From: Burkholderiales bacterium
GTDB lineage: Bacteria; Pseudomonadota; Gammaproteobacteria; Burkholderiales; Burkholderiaceae_E
NCBI GenBank assembly: GCA_029977705.1
Contig: JAPOKJ010000037.1
Span: forward strand, 1 to 37,421
Direction of reading: 5' to 3'
Length of the DNA: 37,421 nucleotides
The notes under the pieces are model-generated. The model did no database searches and had not been told where the DNA came from. It was given only the letters and a program-made list of their open reading frames with translations. This document shows positions 25,707-33,496 of this stretch, piece by piece. The position numbers and the translations under genes are program-made. How positions within the stretch are numbered: the stretch's first letter is position 1; every line of letters starts with the position of its first letter.

Positions 25707-26504
25707 TCATTCGAAGCGCCCGTGCTTGCCCTGGCCGGCTGCAAAGCGGGCTGCACCGCTGATCGTCTCGCCGGAGTCGATCACGCCCAGACCGCCGCGC
25801 ATCTCGTCGGCAATGGCCTCATCCTCGGGCAGGCTCCACTGCGAGATGACCGAGCGGCGGTCGTTGCGCAGGCAGGCCTGGGGAAAGGCGGCCAATTGCT
25901 GCGCCAGCGCCAGTGCGGCCGATCGCGCCTGGCCGCTGGGTACGACGCGGTTGGCCAGGCCCATGGCCAGCGCCTCGTCGGCCTTCACCGGCCGACCGGT
26001 CAGGATCAGGTCCATGGCCCGCGACTGGCCGATCAGACGGGGCAGGCGGATCGTGCCCATATCGATCAGGGGCACGCCGAAGCGGCGGCAATAGATGCCG
26101 AAGGTGGCGTCCTCGGCGACGACGCGCAGATCGGCCCACAGGGCCAGCTCCATGCCACCGGCCACTGCAAAGCCTTCGATGGCGGCGATCACCGGCTTGC
26201 CCAGGGCGAGCCGGGAAGGCCCCATCGGCGCGATGCTGTTGCGCCCGCCGATCTCGCGTCGCTTCTCGATGTCGCCAACGGCCACAGCCTTCAGATCGGC
26301 ACCGGCGCAAAAGTGGCCCTCGCTGCCCGAGAAGACCGCAACGCTGGCCTTTGGATCGGCATCGAAGGCCAGGAAGGCGTCGTACAGCTGGCGCGCGGTG
26401 CGCCCGTCGACCGCATTGCGCCGGTGCGGCCGATTGATCGTGATCAGGGTCACCGGACCCTCGTGTTCGACGAGGACGGTGTCTTGCGAGGCGTTGTCGG
26501 ACAT
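25707..26504 (-). CDS. enoyl-CoA hydratase/isomerase (crotonase) family protein
   Basis: This encodes 265 residues. The first half has INRPHRRNAVDG, the oxyanion-hole loop GHFCAGADLKAV (63-74) and GFAVAGGMELALWADLRVVA with Glu119 at the first crotonase catalytic position. The second region reads FGIYCRRFGVPLIDMG instead of the usual FGxPE, so the second catalytic Glu is missing. Members with this pattern are usually annotated as enoyl-CoA hydratase-related; the reaction may be isomerisation or hydrolysis. The ATG at 26504 is the start of the family match; the frame runs on for another 1005 codons upstream only as an artefact. It is divergent from the next Bug gene and convergent with the dehydrogenase. 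Confidence 0.86.
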   Translation of the reverse strand: MSDNASQDTVLVEHEGPVTLITINRPHRRNAVDGRTARQLYDAFLAFDADPKASVAVFSGSEGHFCAGADLKAVAVGDIEKRREIGGRNSIAPMGPSRLALGKPVIAAIEGFAVAGGMELALWADLRVVAEDATFGIYCRRFGVPLIDMGTIRLPRLIGQSRAMDLILTGRPVKADEALAMGLANRVVPSGQARSAALALAQQLAAFPQACLRNDRRSVISQWSLPEDEAIADEMRGGLGVIDSGETISGAARFAAGQGKHGRFE

Positions 26505-26644
26505 GGCAATTTCCTTGCGAAGGGCGCAGGCGGAGGGGGTGCTGCGCTGCGGCGGGTGAGGCCCTGTCGCCATCCTCCCATGCGCCCTGCGGCAGTGGCA
26601 TTCCGGATTCCGCACCGTGGCCGTCCACAGGGCAGGCGCTCGGC

Positions 26645-26650
26645 TATAGT
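26645..26650 (+). promoter_or_regulatory. candidate -10 element for the triple-Bug operon
   Basis: TATAGT, preceded by GC, lies 37 bases before the ATG at 26688, like the site ahead of the molybdenum hydroxylase genes (same hexamer, similar spacing). The -35 region is weak. A GGAGA ribosome-binding site follows. Confidence 0.45.
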
Positions 26651-26687
26651 CAGTCGTCAGGCAGCCATGCCCTGAGTGGAGAATCCC

Positions 26688-27662
26688 ATGCGCCCTTCGA
26701 TGATCAAGATGGTCCTGACCTGCTGGCTGCTGTTGCTCGGATGGAGCAGCGCCAGCAGCCTGGCGGCCGACTACCCGGTACGGCCGATCAAGTGGGTCGT
26801 GCCCTATCCCCCGGGGGGCACCACCGATGTGCTGGCCCGCATCATGGCCGGCTATCTGAGCGAGAAACTGGGCCAGCCGGTCCTGGTGGAGAATCGCGCC
26901 GGCGCCGGCAACAACATCGGCACCGAGTTCGTGGTCAAGGCGCCGGCCGATGGTTACACCCTGCTGCTGGTCAATCCGGCCAATGGCATCAACGCCACGC
27001 TCTACAAGAACCTGAACTTCAACGTGCTGCGCGACATCGCGCCGGTGGCGGGCATCGTCCGCACACCGAATGTGATGGCGGTCCATGCCGGTTTTCCGGC
27101 GCGCAATGTGGCCGAGTTCATCGCCTACTGCAAGGCCCATCCGGGCAAGATCAACATGGCTTCTTCCGGCAGCGGCACTTCGGTGCACCTGTCTGGCGAG
27201 CTGTTCAAGTTCATGACCGGCTGCAACATGACCCATGTGCCCTACAAGGGGGCCGGCCCGGCGCTGACCGACCTGATCGGTGGTCAGGTCGATGTCATCT
27301 TCGACAACCTGCCGTCCTCGGCAGGCCATATCCGTGCCGGCAAGTTGCGTGCCCTGGCCATGACCTCGGAGCAGCGTGAGCCGAGCATGCCCAGCGTTCC
27401 GGTGGTGGCCGAGACCGTCCCCGGCTATGAGGCGACCGCCTGGTTCGGCATCGGCATGCCCAAGGGTTCGCCACGCGAGGCGATCGAGCGCATCAATGCC
27501 GAGGTCAACAAGGCCCTGGCCGATCCCAGGATGCGTGAGCGCCTCGCCGAGCTGGGTGGACGCGGCATCCCGGGCACGCCCGAGGATTTCGGCCGCACCA
27601 TGGCCGAGGAAACCGCCAAGTGGGCCAAGGTCGTGACGGCCTCGGGCGCCAAGGTCGAATAG
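26688..27662 (+). CDS. Bug family (TctC-type) periplasmic substrate-binding protein
   Basis: This encodes 324 residues with a plain Sec signal peptide (MRPSMIKMVLTCWLLLLGWS, likely cleavage after LAA near residue 28). The mature protein starts DYPVRPIKWVVPYPPGGTTD and contains VENRAGAGNNIGTEF, APADGYTLLLV, ASSGSGTSVHLSGELF and VPYKGAGPALTDLIGGQVDV, a full family set. The ATG at 26688 has GGAGA just upstream; a GTG at 26676 would add four residues. It is the first gene of a seven-gene run on the plus strand, 9 bases before the amidohydrolase gene. The ligand could be an N-acyl amino acid or related carboxylate, judged only from that neighbour. Confidence 0.91.
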   Translation: MRPSMIKMVLTCWLLLLGWSSASSLAADYPVRPIKWVVPYPPGGTTDVLARIMAGYLSEKLGQPVLVENRAGAGNNIGTEFVVKAPADGYTLLLVNPANGINATLYKNLNFNVLRDIAPVAGIVRTPNVMAVHAGFPARNVAEFIAYCKAHPGKINMASSGSGTSVHLSGELFKFMTGCNMTHVPYKGAGPALTDLIGGQVDVIFDNLPSSAGHIRAGKLRALAMTSEQREPSMPSVPVVAETVPGYEATAWFGIGMPKGSPREAIERINAEVNKALADPRMRERLAELGGRGIPGTPEDFGRTMAEETAKWAKVVTASGAKVE

Positions 27663-27671
27663 GAGAGCCGC

Positions 27672-29327
27672 ATGCTTCACGATTGCGTCATTCGCGGTGG
27701 AACCCTGATCGATGGCACCGGTGCGCCGGCCTTCGAGGGGGACCTGGCCATCGATCAGGGCTGCATCAGTGCCATCGGCAAGGTCGATGGCATCGGCCGC
27801 CAGGAGATCGATGCACGGGGCCTGGCCGTGACGCCGGGCTTTGTAGATATCCACACCCATCTGGATGCCCAGATCGGATGGGACCCGGACTGCACGCCGG
27901 TGGTCTGGCATGGCGTCACCACGGCGCTGCTGGGCAACTGCGGCGTGTCCTTCGCGCCCTGCCGTCCCGGCGAACAGGCACGCCTGGCAGCGATGATGGA
28001 GACGGTCGAGGACATTCCGCGCCAGGCCATCCTGACCGGCCTGCCCTGGGACTGGGAAGACTACGGGGGCTACCTCGATGCGATCGAGCGCATTGGTCCG
28101 GCCATCAACATCGCCGGCCTGATCGGCCACAGTGCCCTGCGCTACTACGTGATGGGCGAGCGTGCCGTTGAAGAACAAGCCACGGCGCAGGAGCGCCACC
28201 AGATGGCGCAACTGGTCGGGCAGGCGCTCGATCGTGGCGCTGTGGGCTTCTCGACCAATCGATTCGCACCGCACAAGCTGCCCGATGGCCGCTCCATTCC
28301 CGGCACCTTTGCCGATCCCGTCGAATTGATCGAGATCGCCCGGCAGGTGGCCGCCCGCGGGGGCCTGATGCAGGCGGTCGGGGCCGACTTCAACGTGTTG
28401 CGGGCCATTGCCGACGAGGGGGGTGCGCGGGTGCTGTGCAGCTATGGGGGCGCGATCGATGCGCCCACCGCGCGGCAGCGCCGCGAGGCCCTCGAGCAGT
28501 TGTGCACCGGGCGTGACATCACCGCCGTGACCCAGGTGCGCAGCTCCGGACTGATCTTCGGCCTGCAGGGCCTGTTGCCCGGCCGGGGTGCGGCCTGGGC
28601 AGCGCTGCGCAAGCTGGACCTGGCCGGCCGCCTGGCGGCGATCGAAGATCCGAACACCGCCACAGCCCTGGTCGAGGAGGCACGCCGCGAAGGCTTCCCG
28701 CCGATCCTGGGCACCGGCATCGATCAGGTCTTCTACATGGGCATGGCCACCACGCCGGACTACGACGCCGGACCCTCGATGTCGCTGGTGGTGATGGCCG
28801 AGGCGGCCGGTGAGCACTGGTCGCAGACCTTCCTGCGCCTGTCGCGCGAGAGCAAGGGCCGATGCCTGTTCACGCTGCGCATGTTCAATCCCGACATGTC
28901 GGCCCTGGCCCACCTGATCGGCAGCGAACGGGTGATCCCCAGCCTCGGAGATGCCGGCGCCCACGTGTCGCAGATCATGGATTCGGGTTGGGCCAGTTTC
29001 GTGCTGGCCCACTGGGTGCGGGACACCGGCGTCTACAGCCTCGAGGAAGCGGTTCGCCGCATGACCACGGCACCGGCCCGCGTCATCGGCCTGCGCGATC
29101 GGGGCCGTCTCGCGGTCGGCCTGCGCGCCGACATCAATGTACTCGACGCGCAGAAGGTGAGCGAATGCCAGCCCCGCATCGTGCACGATTTTCCCGGCGG
29201 TGCGCCGCGCTACATCCAGGAGGCCATCGGCTACAAGGCCACCCTGGTCAATGGTGAGCAGGTGGTGCGCGATGGCGTGCTCAGCGGCCGCCGCTCCGGA
29301 CGCGTCCTGCGTCATGTCCCTTCCTGA
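27672..29327 (+). CDS. D-aminoacylase-type amidohydrolase
   Basis: This encodes 551 residues, similar in size and layout to N-acyl-D-amino-acid deacylases. The N-terminal beta-sandwich leads to the metal-binding GFVDIHTHLDAQ (His61 and His63). Cys90 in LLGNCGVSFAP matches the bridging Cys of D-aminoacylase. IGHSALRYYVMG and SLGDAGAHVSQIMDSG carry further expected metal or catalytic residues, and the C-terminal strand part closes the sandwich. It has no signal peptide and is cytoplasmic. The start ATG at 27672 has AGGAGAG upstream, overlapping the Bug stop. Family members hydrolyse N-acyl-D-amino acids, but the clade also includes other amidases and cyclic-amide hydrolases. The flanking Bug proteins may deliver its substrate. 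Confidence 0.87.
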   Translation: MLHDCVIRGGTLIDGTGAPAFEGDLAIDQGCISAIGKVDGIGRQEIDARGLAVTPGFVDIHTHLDAQIGWDPDCTPVVWHGVTTALLGNCGVSFAPCRPGEQARLAAMMETVEDIPRQAILTGLPWDWEDYGGYLDAIERIGPAINIAGLIGHSALRYYVMGERAVEEQATAQERHQMAQLVGQALDRGAVGFSTNRFAPHKLPDGRSIPGTFADPVELIEIARQVAARGGLMQAVGADFNVLRAIADEGGARVLCSYGGAIDAPTARQRREALEQLCTGRDITAVTQVRSSGLIFGLQGLLPGRGAAWAALRKLDLAGRLAAIEDPNTATALVEEARREGFPPILGTGIDQVFYMGMATTPDYDAGPSMSLVVMAEAAGEHWSQTFLRLSRESKGRCLFTLRMFNPDMSALAHLIGSERVIPSLGDAGAHVSQIMDSGWASFVLAHWVRDTGVYSLEEAVRRMTTAPARVIGLRDRGRLAVGLRADINVLDAQKVSECQPRIVHDFPGGAPRYIQEAIGYKATLVNGEQVVRDGVLSGRRSGRVLRHVPS

Positions 29328-29337
29328 GAAAAAGCCC

Positions 29338-30378
29338 ATGAAACCGACTCTGCCCGCAAGCCTGTCCTCGTCCAGCGCGTCCCCTTCCGGCCCGCAGCCC
29401 TCCAGTACCGTATCGACCTCCCGGCGTCGCCTGTCCCTGGGGCTGGGCGCCGCGGCGCTTGCCGCGCCGGTCGGCCTGCGGGCCCAGCCGCGCTGGAAGC
29501 CGGACCGTCCGATCGTCATCTACAACCCCTTTGCAGCCGGTGGCGTCACTGACCTGCAGATGCGCTACATGGCGGACAAGGTGGGCAAGGCCCTTGGCCA
29601 GCCGATCCTGATCGAAGTCAAGGCCGGTGCCGCCGGTACCCTGGCACCGGCGCAACTGATGAATGCCAAACCCGACGGCCATGCCCTGGCCTGCATGAGC
29701 ATCAACAGCCTGCGCTATCCGCACTACCAGCAGACCAACTGGCATCCGCTGCGCGATTTCACCTACATCACCGGACTGTCCTCCTACACCATGGGCATCG
29801 TGGTGCGCGCCGATGCGCCCTGGAAGACCATCGAGGACCTGATCGCGGCGGGCAAGAAGGAACCCGAGAAATTCACCTATGGCACCAGTGGCATCGGTGG
29901 TTCGGGCAACCTGATGATGATCGAGATCGAGCAGACCACGGGCGCGCGCTTTACCCATGTGCCCTTCAAGGGCGGCGCCGAATGGACCCAGGCCCTGCTT
30001 GCGGGCACCATCCATTTTCTGGCCGATGCCGCGCAGTGGGCGCCCTTCGTGGACAGCGGTCAGCTGCGCATCCTGGCCATGGCCACCGAGCAGCGCATTC
30101 CCAAGTATGCCCAGTCCCCGACCCTTATCGACCGCGGCATCAATGTGGTGGCCCACAGTCCTTATGGCCTGGTGGGACCCAAGGGTTTGCCCGATGCGAT
30201 CGTGCAGACCCTGCACGAGTCCTTCACCGAGGTGTTTGCCGACCCGGGCCTGCAAAGCCTGCTCGACCGCTTCATCCAGGTCCCCTGGCGGCGCAACCCG
30301 CAGGAGTACCGTGCCTACTCCGAGAAATATTTCAACAGCGTTCGGCCGCTGCTGGTCAAGGCGGGCATGGCCAAATGA
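29338..30378 (+). CDS. Bug family (TctC-type) periplasmic substrate-binding protein
   Basis: This encodes 346 residues. A long Ser/Pro-rich N-terminus precedes a Tat-like signal (STSRRRLSLGLGAAALAAPV, cleavage after LRA near residue 50). The mature protein begins PRWKPDRPIVIYNPFAAGGV and has YGTSGIGGSGNLMMIEIEQ, VPFKGGAEWTQALLAGTIHF and TYITGLSSYTMGI. The PPGG segment is changed to AAGG, as in the Bug gene at 11224. It begins 10 bases after the amidohydrolase stop, and its stop overlaps the SDR start by four bases (ATGA), so the genes are translationally coupled. An upstream in-frame start exists but lies inside the amidohydrolase gene. Confidence 0.9.
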   Translation: MKPTLPASLSSSSASPSGPQPSSTVSTSRRRLSLGLGAAALAAPVGLRAQPRWKPDRPIVIYNPFAAGGVTDLQMRYMADKVGKALGQPILIEVKAGAAGTLAPAQLMNAKPDGHALACMSINSLRYPHYQQTNWHPLRDFTYITGLSSYTMGIVVRADAPWKTIEDLIAAGKKEPEKFTYGTSGIGGSGNLMMIEIEQTTGARFTHVPFKGGAEWTQALLAGTIHFLADAAQWAPFVDSGQLRILAMATEQRIPKYAQSPTLIDRGINVVAHSPYGLVGPKGLPDAIVQTLHESFTEVFADPGLQSLLDRFIQVPWRRNPQEYRAYSEKYFNSVRPLLVKAGMAK

Positions 30379-31148
30379 CACGCCTGTCGACGCTCTCCCG
30401 TTCGGTGGCCGGCAAGGTGGTCATCGTCACCGGTGCCGCCAGCGGCATCGGCCGTGCCACGGCGCGCCTGTTTGCCGATGAAGGCGCCCGGGTCGCCCTG
30501 CTCGACATGAATTCACCGCAGGCGGTGGCAGACGAGATCCGCGCCGCCGGTGGTGACGCCGCCGGCTGGATGCTGGACCTGGCCGACCGCGAGGCCATCA
30601 TCCGTGTGGTTGCCGAGGTTGCCGCGCATTTCGGGGCCATCGATGTGCTCGTCAACAACGCCGGTTTTTCCAGGCACGGTCCGGTCGACTCCGAAGATTT
30701 CGAGGAGCGCTGGGCGCGGCACCTGGATGTGCTGCTCACGGCCCAGGTGCGCATGATCCGCGCGGCGCTGCCCTGGCTGCGCAAGAGTGGCGCGGGTCGC
30801 ATCCTGAACATCGCCTCGACCGAGGGGCTGGGCGCCACCCGCTTCATCAGTCCCTATACCGCGGCCAAGACGGCCGTGATCGGCCTGACGCGCTCGCTGG
30901 CCGTCGAGTTCGGCCCCGAAGGCATCACCGTCAATTGCATCTGCCCCGGGCCGATCAACACCTCGCTGACGCAGCGCATCCCCGATGAGCAGAAGGCCGA
31001 GTTTGCCCGCCGCCGCACGGCCCTGCGCCGCTATGCCGATCCGGAGGAGGTGGCCCAGATGATCCTGTCGCTGTGCCTGCCGGCGGCCAGTTATGTCACC
31101 GGTGTGGCGCTGCCCGTCGATGGCGGGCTGACGATACGCAATGCCTGA
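30375..31148 (+). CDS. short-chain dehydrogenase/reductase (SDR)
   Basis: This encodes 257 residues of a classical SDR. The Rossmann motif TGAASGIG (19-26), the NNAG signature (94-97) and the catalytic set Ser148, Tyr161 and Lys165 (Tyr and Lys in SPYTAAK) are intact. Asp44 at the end of the second strand favours NAD over NADP. The C-terminus has the usual PGPINT and YVTGVALPVDGG. It likely oxidises a hydroxyl or reduces a ketone in the cytoplasm, for example a 3-hydroxyacyl intermediate. The start overlaps the preceding Bug gene by four bases. It is followed by a run of eight T residues (31154-31161) before the CaiB gene. Confidence 0.92.
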   Translation: MTRLSTLSRSVAGKVVIVTGAASGIGRATARLFADEGARVALLDMNSPQAVADEIRAAGGDAAGWMLDLADREAIIRVVAEVAAHFGAIDVLVNNAGFSRHGPVDSEDFEERWARHLDVLLTAQVRMIRAALPWLRKSGAGRILNIASTEGLGATRFISPYTAAKTAVIGLTRSLAVEFGPEGITVNCICPGPINTSLTQRIPDEQKAEFARRRTALRRYADPEEVAQMILSLCLPAASYVTGVALPVDGGLTIRNA

Positions 31149-31175
31149 GTCTGTTTTTTTTGGAAACCCTGTCAC

Positions 31176-32375
31176 ATGAAAACCCCCCTTGAAGGCGTCA
31201 CCGTCCTGGACCTGAGCCATGCCCTGGCCGGTCCCTACTGCTCCACGATGCTGGCCGATTTTGGCGCCAACGTCATCAAGATCGAACCGCCCGAGGCCGG
31301 CGATATTGCCCGGGCCTGGGGCGCTCCGATGCCGGGCGGTGAGTACTCCTACTTCGTGGCCCTGCATCGCAACAAGCGTGGCATGGCGATCGATTTCAAG
31401 CATGAGCAAGGCCGGGCGCTGTTTTTCGAACTGGTCAAGAAGGCCGACATCGTGCTCGAGAACTATCGCGTCGGCGTGCTCGAGCGCCTCGGGCTGGGCT
31501 ACAAGGAGGCGATCAAGCACAACCCGAAGATCATCTACTGCTCGGTGTCCGGTTTCGGTCAGGATGGCCCCTACAAGAACCGTCCGGCGCTCGACCTGAT
31601 CCTGCAGGCCGAGAGCGGCATGATCAGTGTCACTGGCGAGGAAGGCGGGCGCGGCGTGCGTGCCGGCGTTTCGATCGCCGACCTGACCGCCGGCATGAAC
31701 GCCACCATCGGCATCCTGATGGCGCTGCGCGCCCGCGATGTCAGCGGCGAGGGCCAGGAAGTCGATGTGTCGATGCTGGAGGGCCAGTTGTCGCTGCTGG
31801 GCATCACGCTGGCCGGTTACCTGGCCGATGGCGAACTGCCCCAGCCCTCCGGCACCGCCTACAAGGCCTTGTTGCCGTATCAGGTATTTCGCACCAAAAG
31901 TCGCGACCTGGCGCTCGCCGTGGGTAGCCAGAAACTGTGGCGTGACTTCTGTCCGTTGATGGATCTGCCCGACTTTGTCGACGATCCGCGCTTTCGGACC
32001 AATGCCGATCGCAACCGCAACCGCGATGAATTGATCGCCAGGCTGCAAGAGCGTTTCCTGACGAAAACCTATGAGGAATGGGAGGTCATTTTCCTCAAGC
32101 ACGGCATCCCCTTCGGGGCCACCAATGACCTGTCCGAGGTCATCAAACATCCCCAGGTCAAGGCCCGTGGCACCCTGGTCGACGTCAAGCATCCGCGTGC
32201 CGGCGATGTCAAGATCGTGGGGGTCCCGATGCGCCTGTCCAAGACCCCTGGCTCGATCCGGCGCCACTCGCCCGCCATTGGCGAGCATAATGACGAGGTC
32301 TTGAAGGAGATGCTCGGCCTGTCGCAGGAGCGCATCGACGGCTTGCGCAAGGCTGGCGTGTTCGGCCAGCGCTGA
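31176..32375 (+). CDS. CaiB/BaiF (class III) CoA-transferase
   Basis: This encodes 399 residues of the class III CoA-transferase family, which moves CoA between carboxylic acids through a covalent Asp intermediate. The catalytic Asp is Asp169 in GVSIADLTAGMNATIG, the same number as in formyl-CoA:oxalate CoA-transferase. Other family blocks are LDLSHALAGPYCSTMLADFG near the start, FGANVIKIEPPEAGD, YFVALHRNKRGMAIDFKH and CSVSGFGQDGPY. It probably activates the pathway acid as a CoA thioester for the acyl-CoA dehydrogenases and crotonases nearby. It lies 27 bases after the SDR gene and has a short GGAAA ribosome-binding site. A terminator follows its stop, but the Bug gene and P450 gene continue on the same strand. 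Confidence 0.94.
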   Translation: MKTPLEGVTVLDLSHALAGPYCSTMLADFGANVIKIEPPEAGDIARAWGAPMPGGEYSYFVALHRNKRGMAIDFKHEQGRALFFELVKKADIVLENYRVGVLERLGLGYKEAIKHNPKIIYCSVSGFGQDGPYKNRPALDLILQAESGMISVTGEEGGRGVRAGVSIADLTAGMNATIGILMALRARDVSGEGQEVDVSMLEGQLSLLGITLAGYLADGELPQPSGTAYKALLPYQVFRTKSRDLALAVGSQKLWRDFCPLMDLPDFVDDPRFRTNADRNRNRDELIARLQERFLTKTYEEWEVIFLKHGIPFGATNDLSEVIKHPQVKARGTLVDVKHPRAGDVKIVGVPMRLSKTPGSIRRHSPAIGEHNDEVLKEMLGLSQERIDGLRKAGVFGQR

Positions 32376-32382
32376 GTCGCGC

Positions 32383-32405
32383 TGCCCCGGTTGGTGGGGC
32401 ATTTT
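32383..32405 (+). terminator. intrinsic terminator after the CaiB gene
   Basis: TGCCCC (32383-32388) and GGGGCA (32396-32401) form a 6-base stem with a 7-base loop, followed directly by TTTT. This is the clearest Rho-independent terminator in the window. It may attenuate rather than end transcription, as two more genes follow on this strand. Confidence 0.6.
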
Positions 32406-32465
32406 CATCCAAGACATGGCGGGGTTGCCTGATCCAAGGCTTTCCCCATCGCGTCCTCCCTGGAA

Positions 32466-33485
32466 ATGACCGCTGTGAAGAACCCGATTGAAACACCGGC
32501 GCAAGGGCGCCGCTCGCTGCTCGGTGCAGCACTGGCCGGCTCCGCTGTCGCGGCAGGCCTGCCCTCTGGCGCCGCCTGGGCGCAATCCTTTCCCGCCAAG
32601 CCCGTGCGTCTGATCTGCCCGTTCCCGGCAGGCGGCGCCGTCGATATCGCTTCGCGCGCGATTGCCGCCGAGTTGAGCAAATTGCTCGGCCAGCCGGTGA
32701 CGGTGGACAACCGCGCCGGTGCCGGTGGCAACGTGGGCCTGGCCGAATTGGTCAAGGCCCCCGGCGATGGCTATACCCTGTTCATGACGACCAGTGGTAT
32801 CCAGGCCATCAATCCTTCCCTGTATCGCAAGATGCCGGCCGATCCGAACAAGGAGATGGTGCCGGTGTCGGCGCTGGTGTCCCTGAACAATGTGCTGGTG
32901 CTGCATCCCTCGGTGCCAGCCCGCGATGTCAAGGAATTCACCGCCTTGCTGCGTGCCAGCCCGGGCAAGATCAACTACGCCTCCAGTGGCAGCGGGACCA
33001 GCATCCACATGTCGGCCGAGATGTTCAAGTACCTGACCAAGACCTTCATGACCCACATCCCTTATCGGGGCAGTGCGCCGGCACTGACCGACCTGATGGG
33101 CGGGCAGGTGCAGGCCATGTTCGACAACATCCCCTCCGCCTTGCCACACATCAAGGCCGGCCGCCTCAAGGCCCTGGCCACAACCGGTGCCAGGCGGGAC
33201 CCGGCCCTTCCCGACCTGCCCACCATTGCCGAGGCCGGTGTGCAGGGCTATGAGTCCGGCGTGTGGTTCGGGCTGTCGGTGCCCGCCTCGACACCCAAGG
33301 AACTGGTCAAGCGACTGGCTGACGAATCGATCAAGGCGACCAAGTCGCCAGACTTCGTCAAGCGTGTCAGCGAACTGGGCTACAACGTGATCGGCTCGAC
33401 GCCGGAGCAGATGGAAAAGATGATTCAGGACGAACTCAAGCGCTGGCCGCCGGTCATCAAGGCCTCCGGCGCCACGGCCGACTGA
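32466..33485 (+). CDS. Bug family (TctC-type) periplasmic substrate-binding protein
   Basis: This encodes 339 residues with a Tat-like signal (QGRRSLLGAALAGSAVAAGL, cleavage after AWA near residue 39). The mature part starts QSFPAKPVRLICPFPAGGAV and includes VDNRAGAGGNVGLAELVK, APGDGYTLFM, INYASSGSGTSIHMSAEMF and IPYRGSAPALTDLMGGQVQA. The third Bug gene of this run, it is the closest in sequence motifs to the one at 26688 (both have ASSGSGTS followed by an ALTDL segment), perhaps an old duplicate. It lies 90 bases after the CaiB gene beyond a terminator, and 11 bases before the P450 gene. The ligand is unknown. Confidence 0.9.
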   Translation: MTAVKNPIETPAQGRRSLLGAALAGSAVAAGLPSGAAWAQSFPAKPVRLICPFPAGGAVDIASRAIAAELSKLLGQPVTVDNRAGAGGNVGLAELVKAPGDGYTLFMTTSGIQAINPSLYRKMPADPNKEMVPVSALVSLNNVLVLHPSVPARDVKEFTALLRASPGKINYASSGSGTSIHMSAEMFKYLTKTFMTHIPYRGSAPALTDLMGGQVQAMFDNIPSALPHIKAGRLKALATTGARRDPALPDLPTIAEAGVQGYESGVWFGLSVPASTPKELVKRLADESIKATKSPDFVKRVSELGYNVIGSTPEQMEKMIQDELKRWPPVIKASGATAD

Positions 33486-33496
33486 GTGCTGCACCC

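Noticed and set aside
25707-29519. A 1270-residue minus-strand open frame covering the crotonase, a Bug gene and the amidohydrolase gene
   Set aside because: Only its 3' part (25707-26504) matches a known family. The rest lies antisense to clear plus-strand genes and is open because of high GC.
30513-33494. A 993-residue minus-strand open frame
   Set aside because: It is antisense to the SDR, CaiB and Bug genes, which have complete motifs; its own translation shows no domain.
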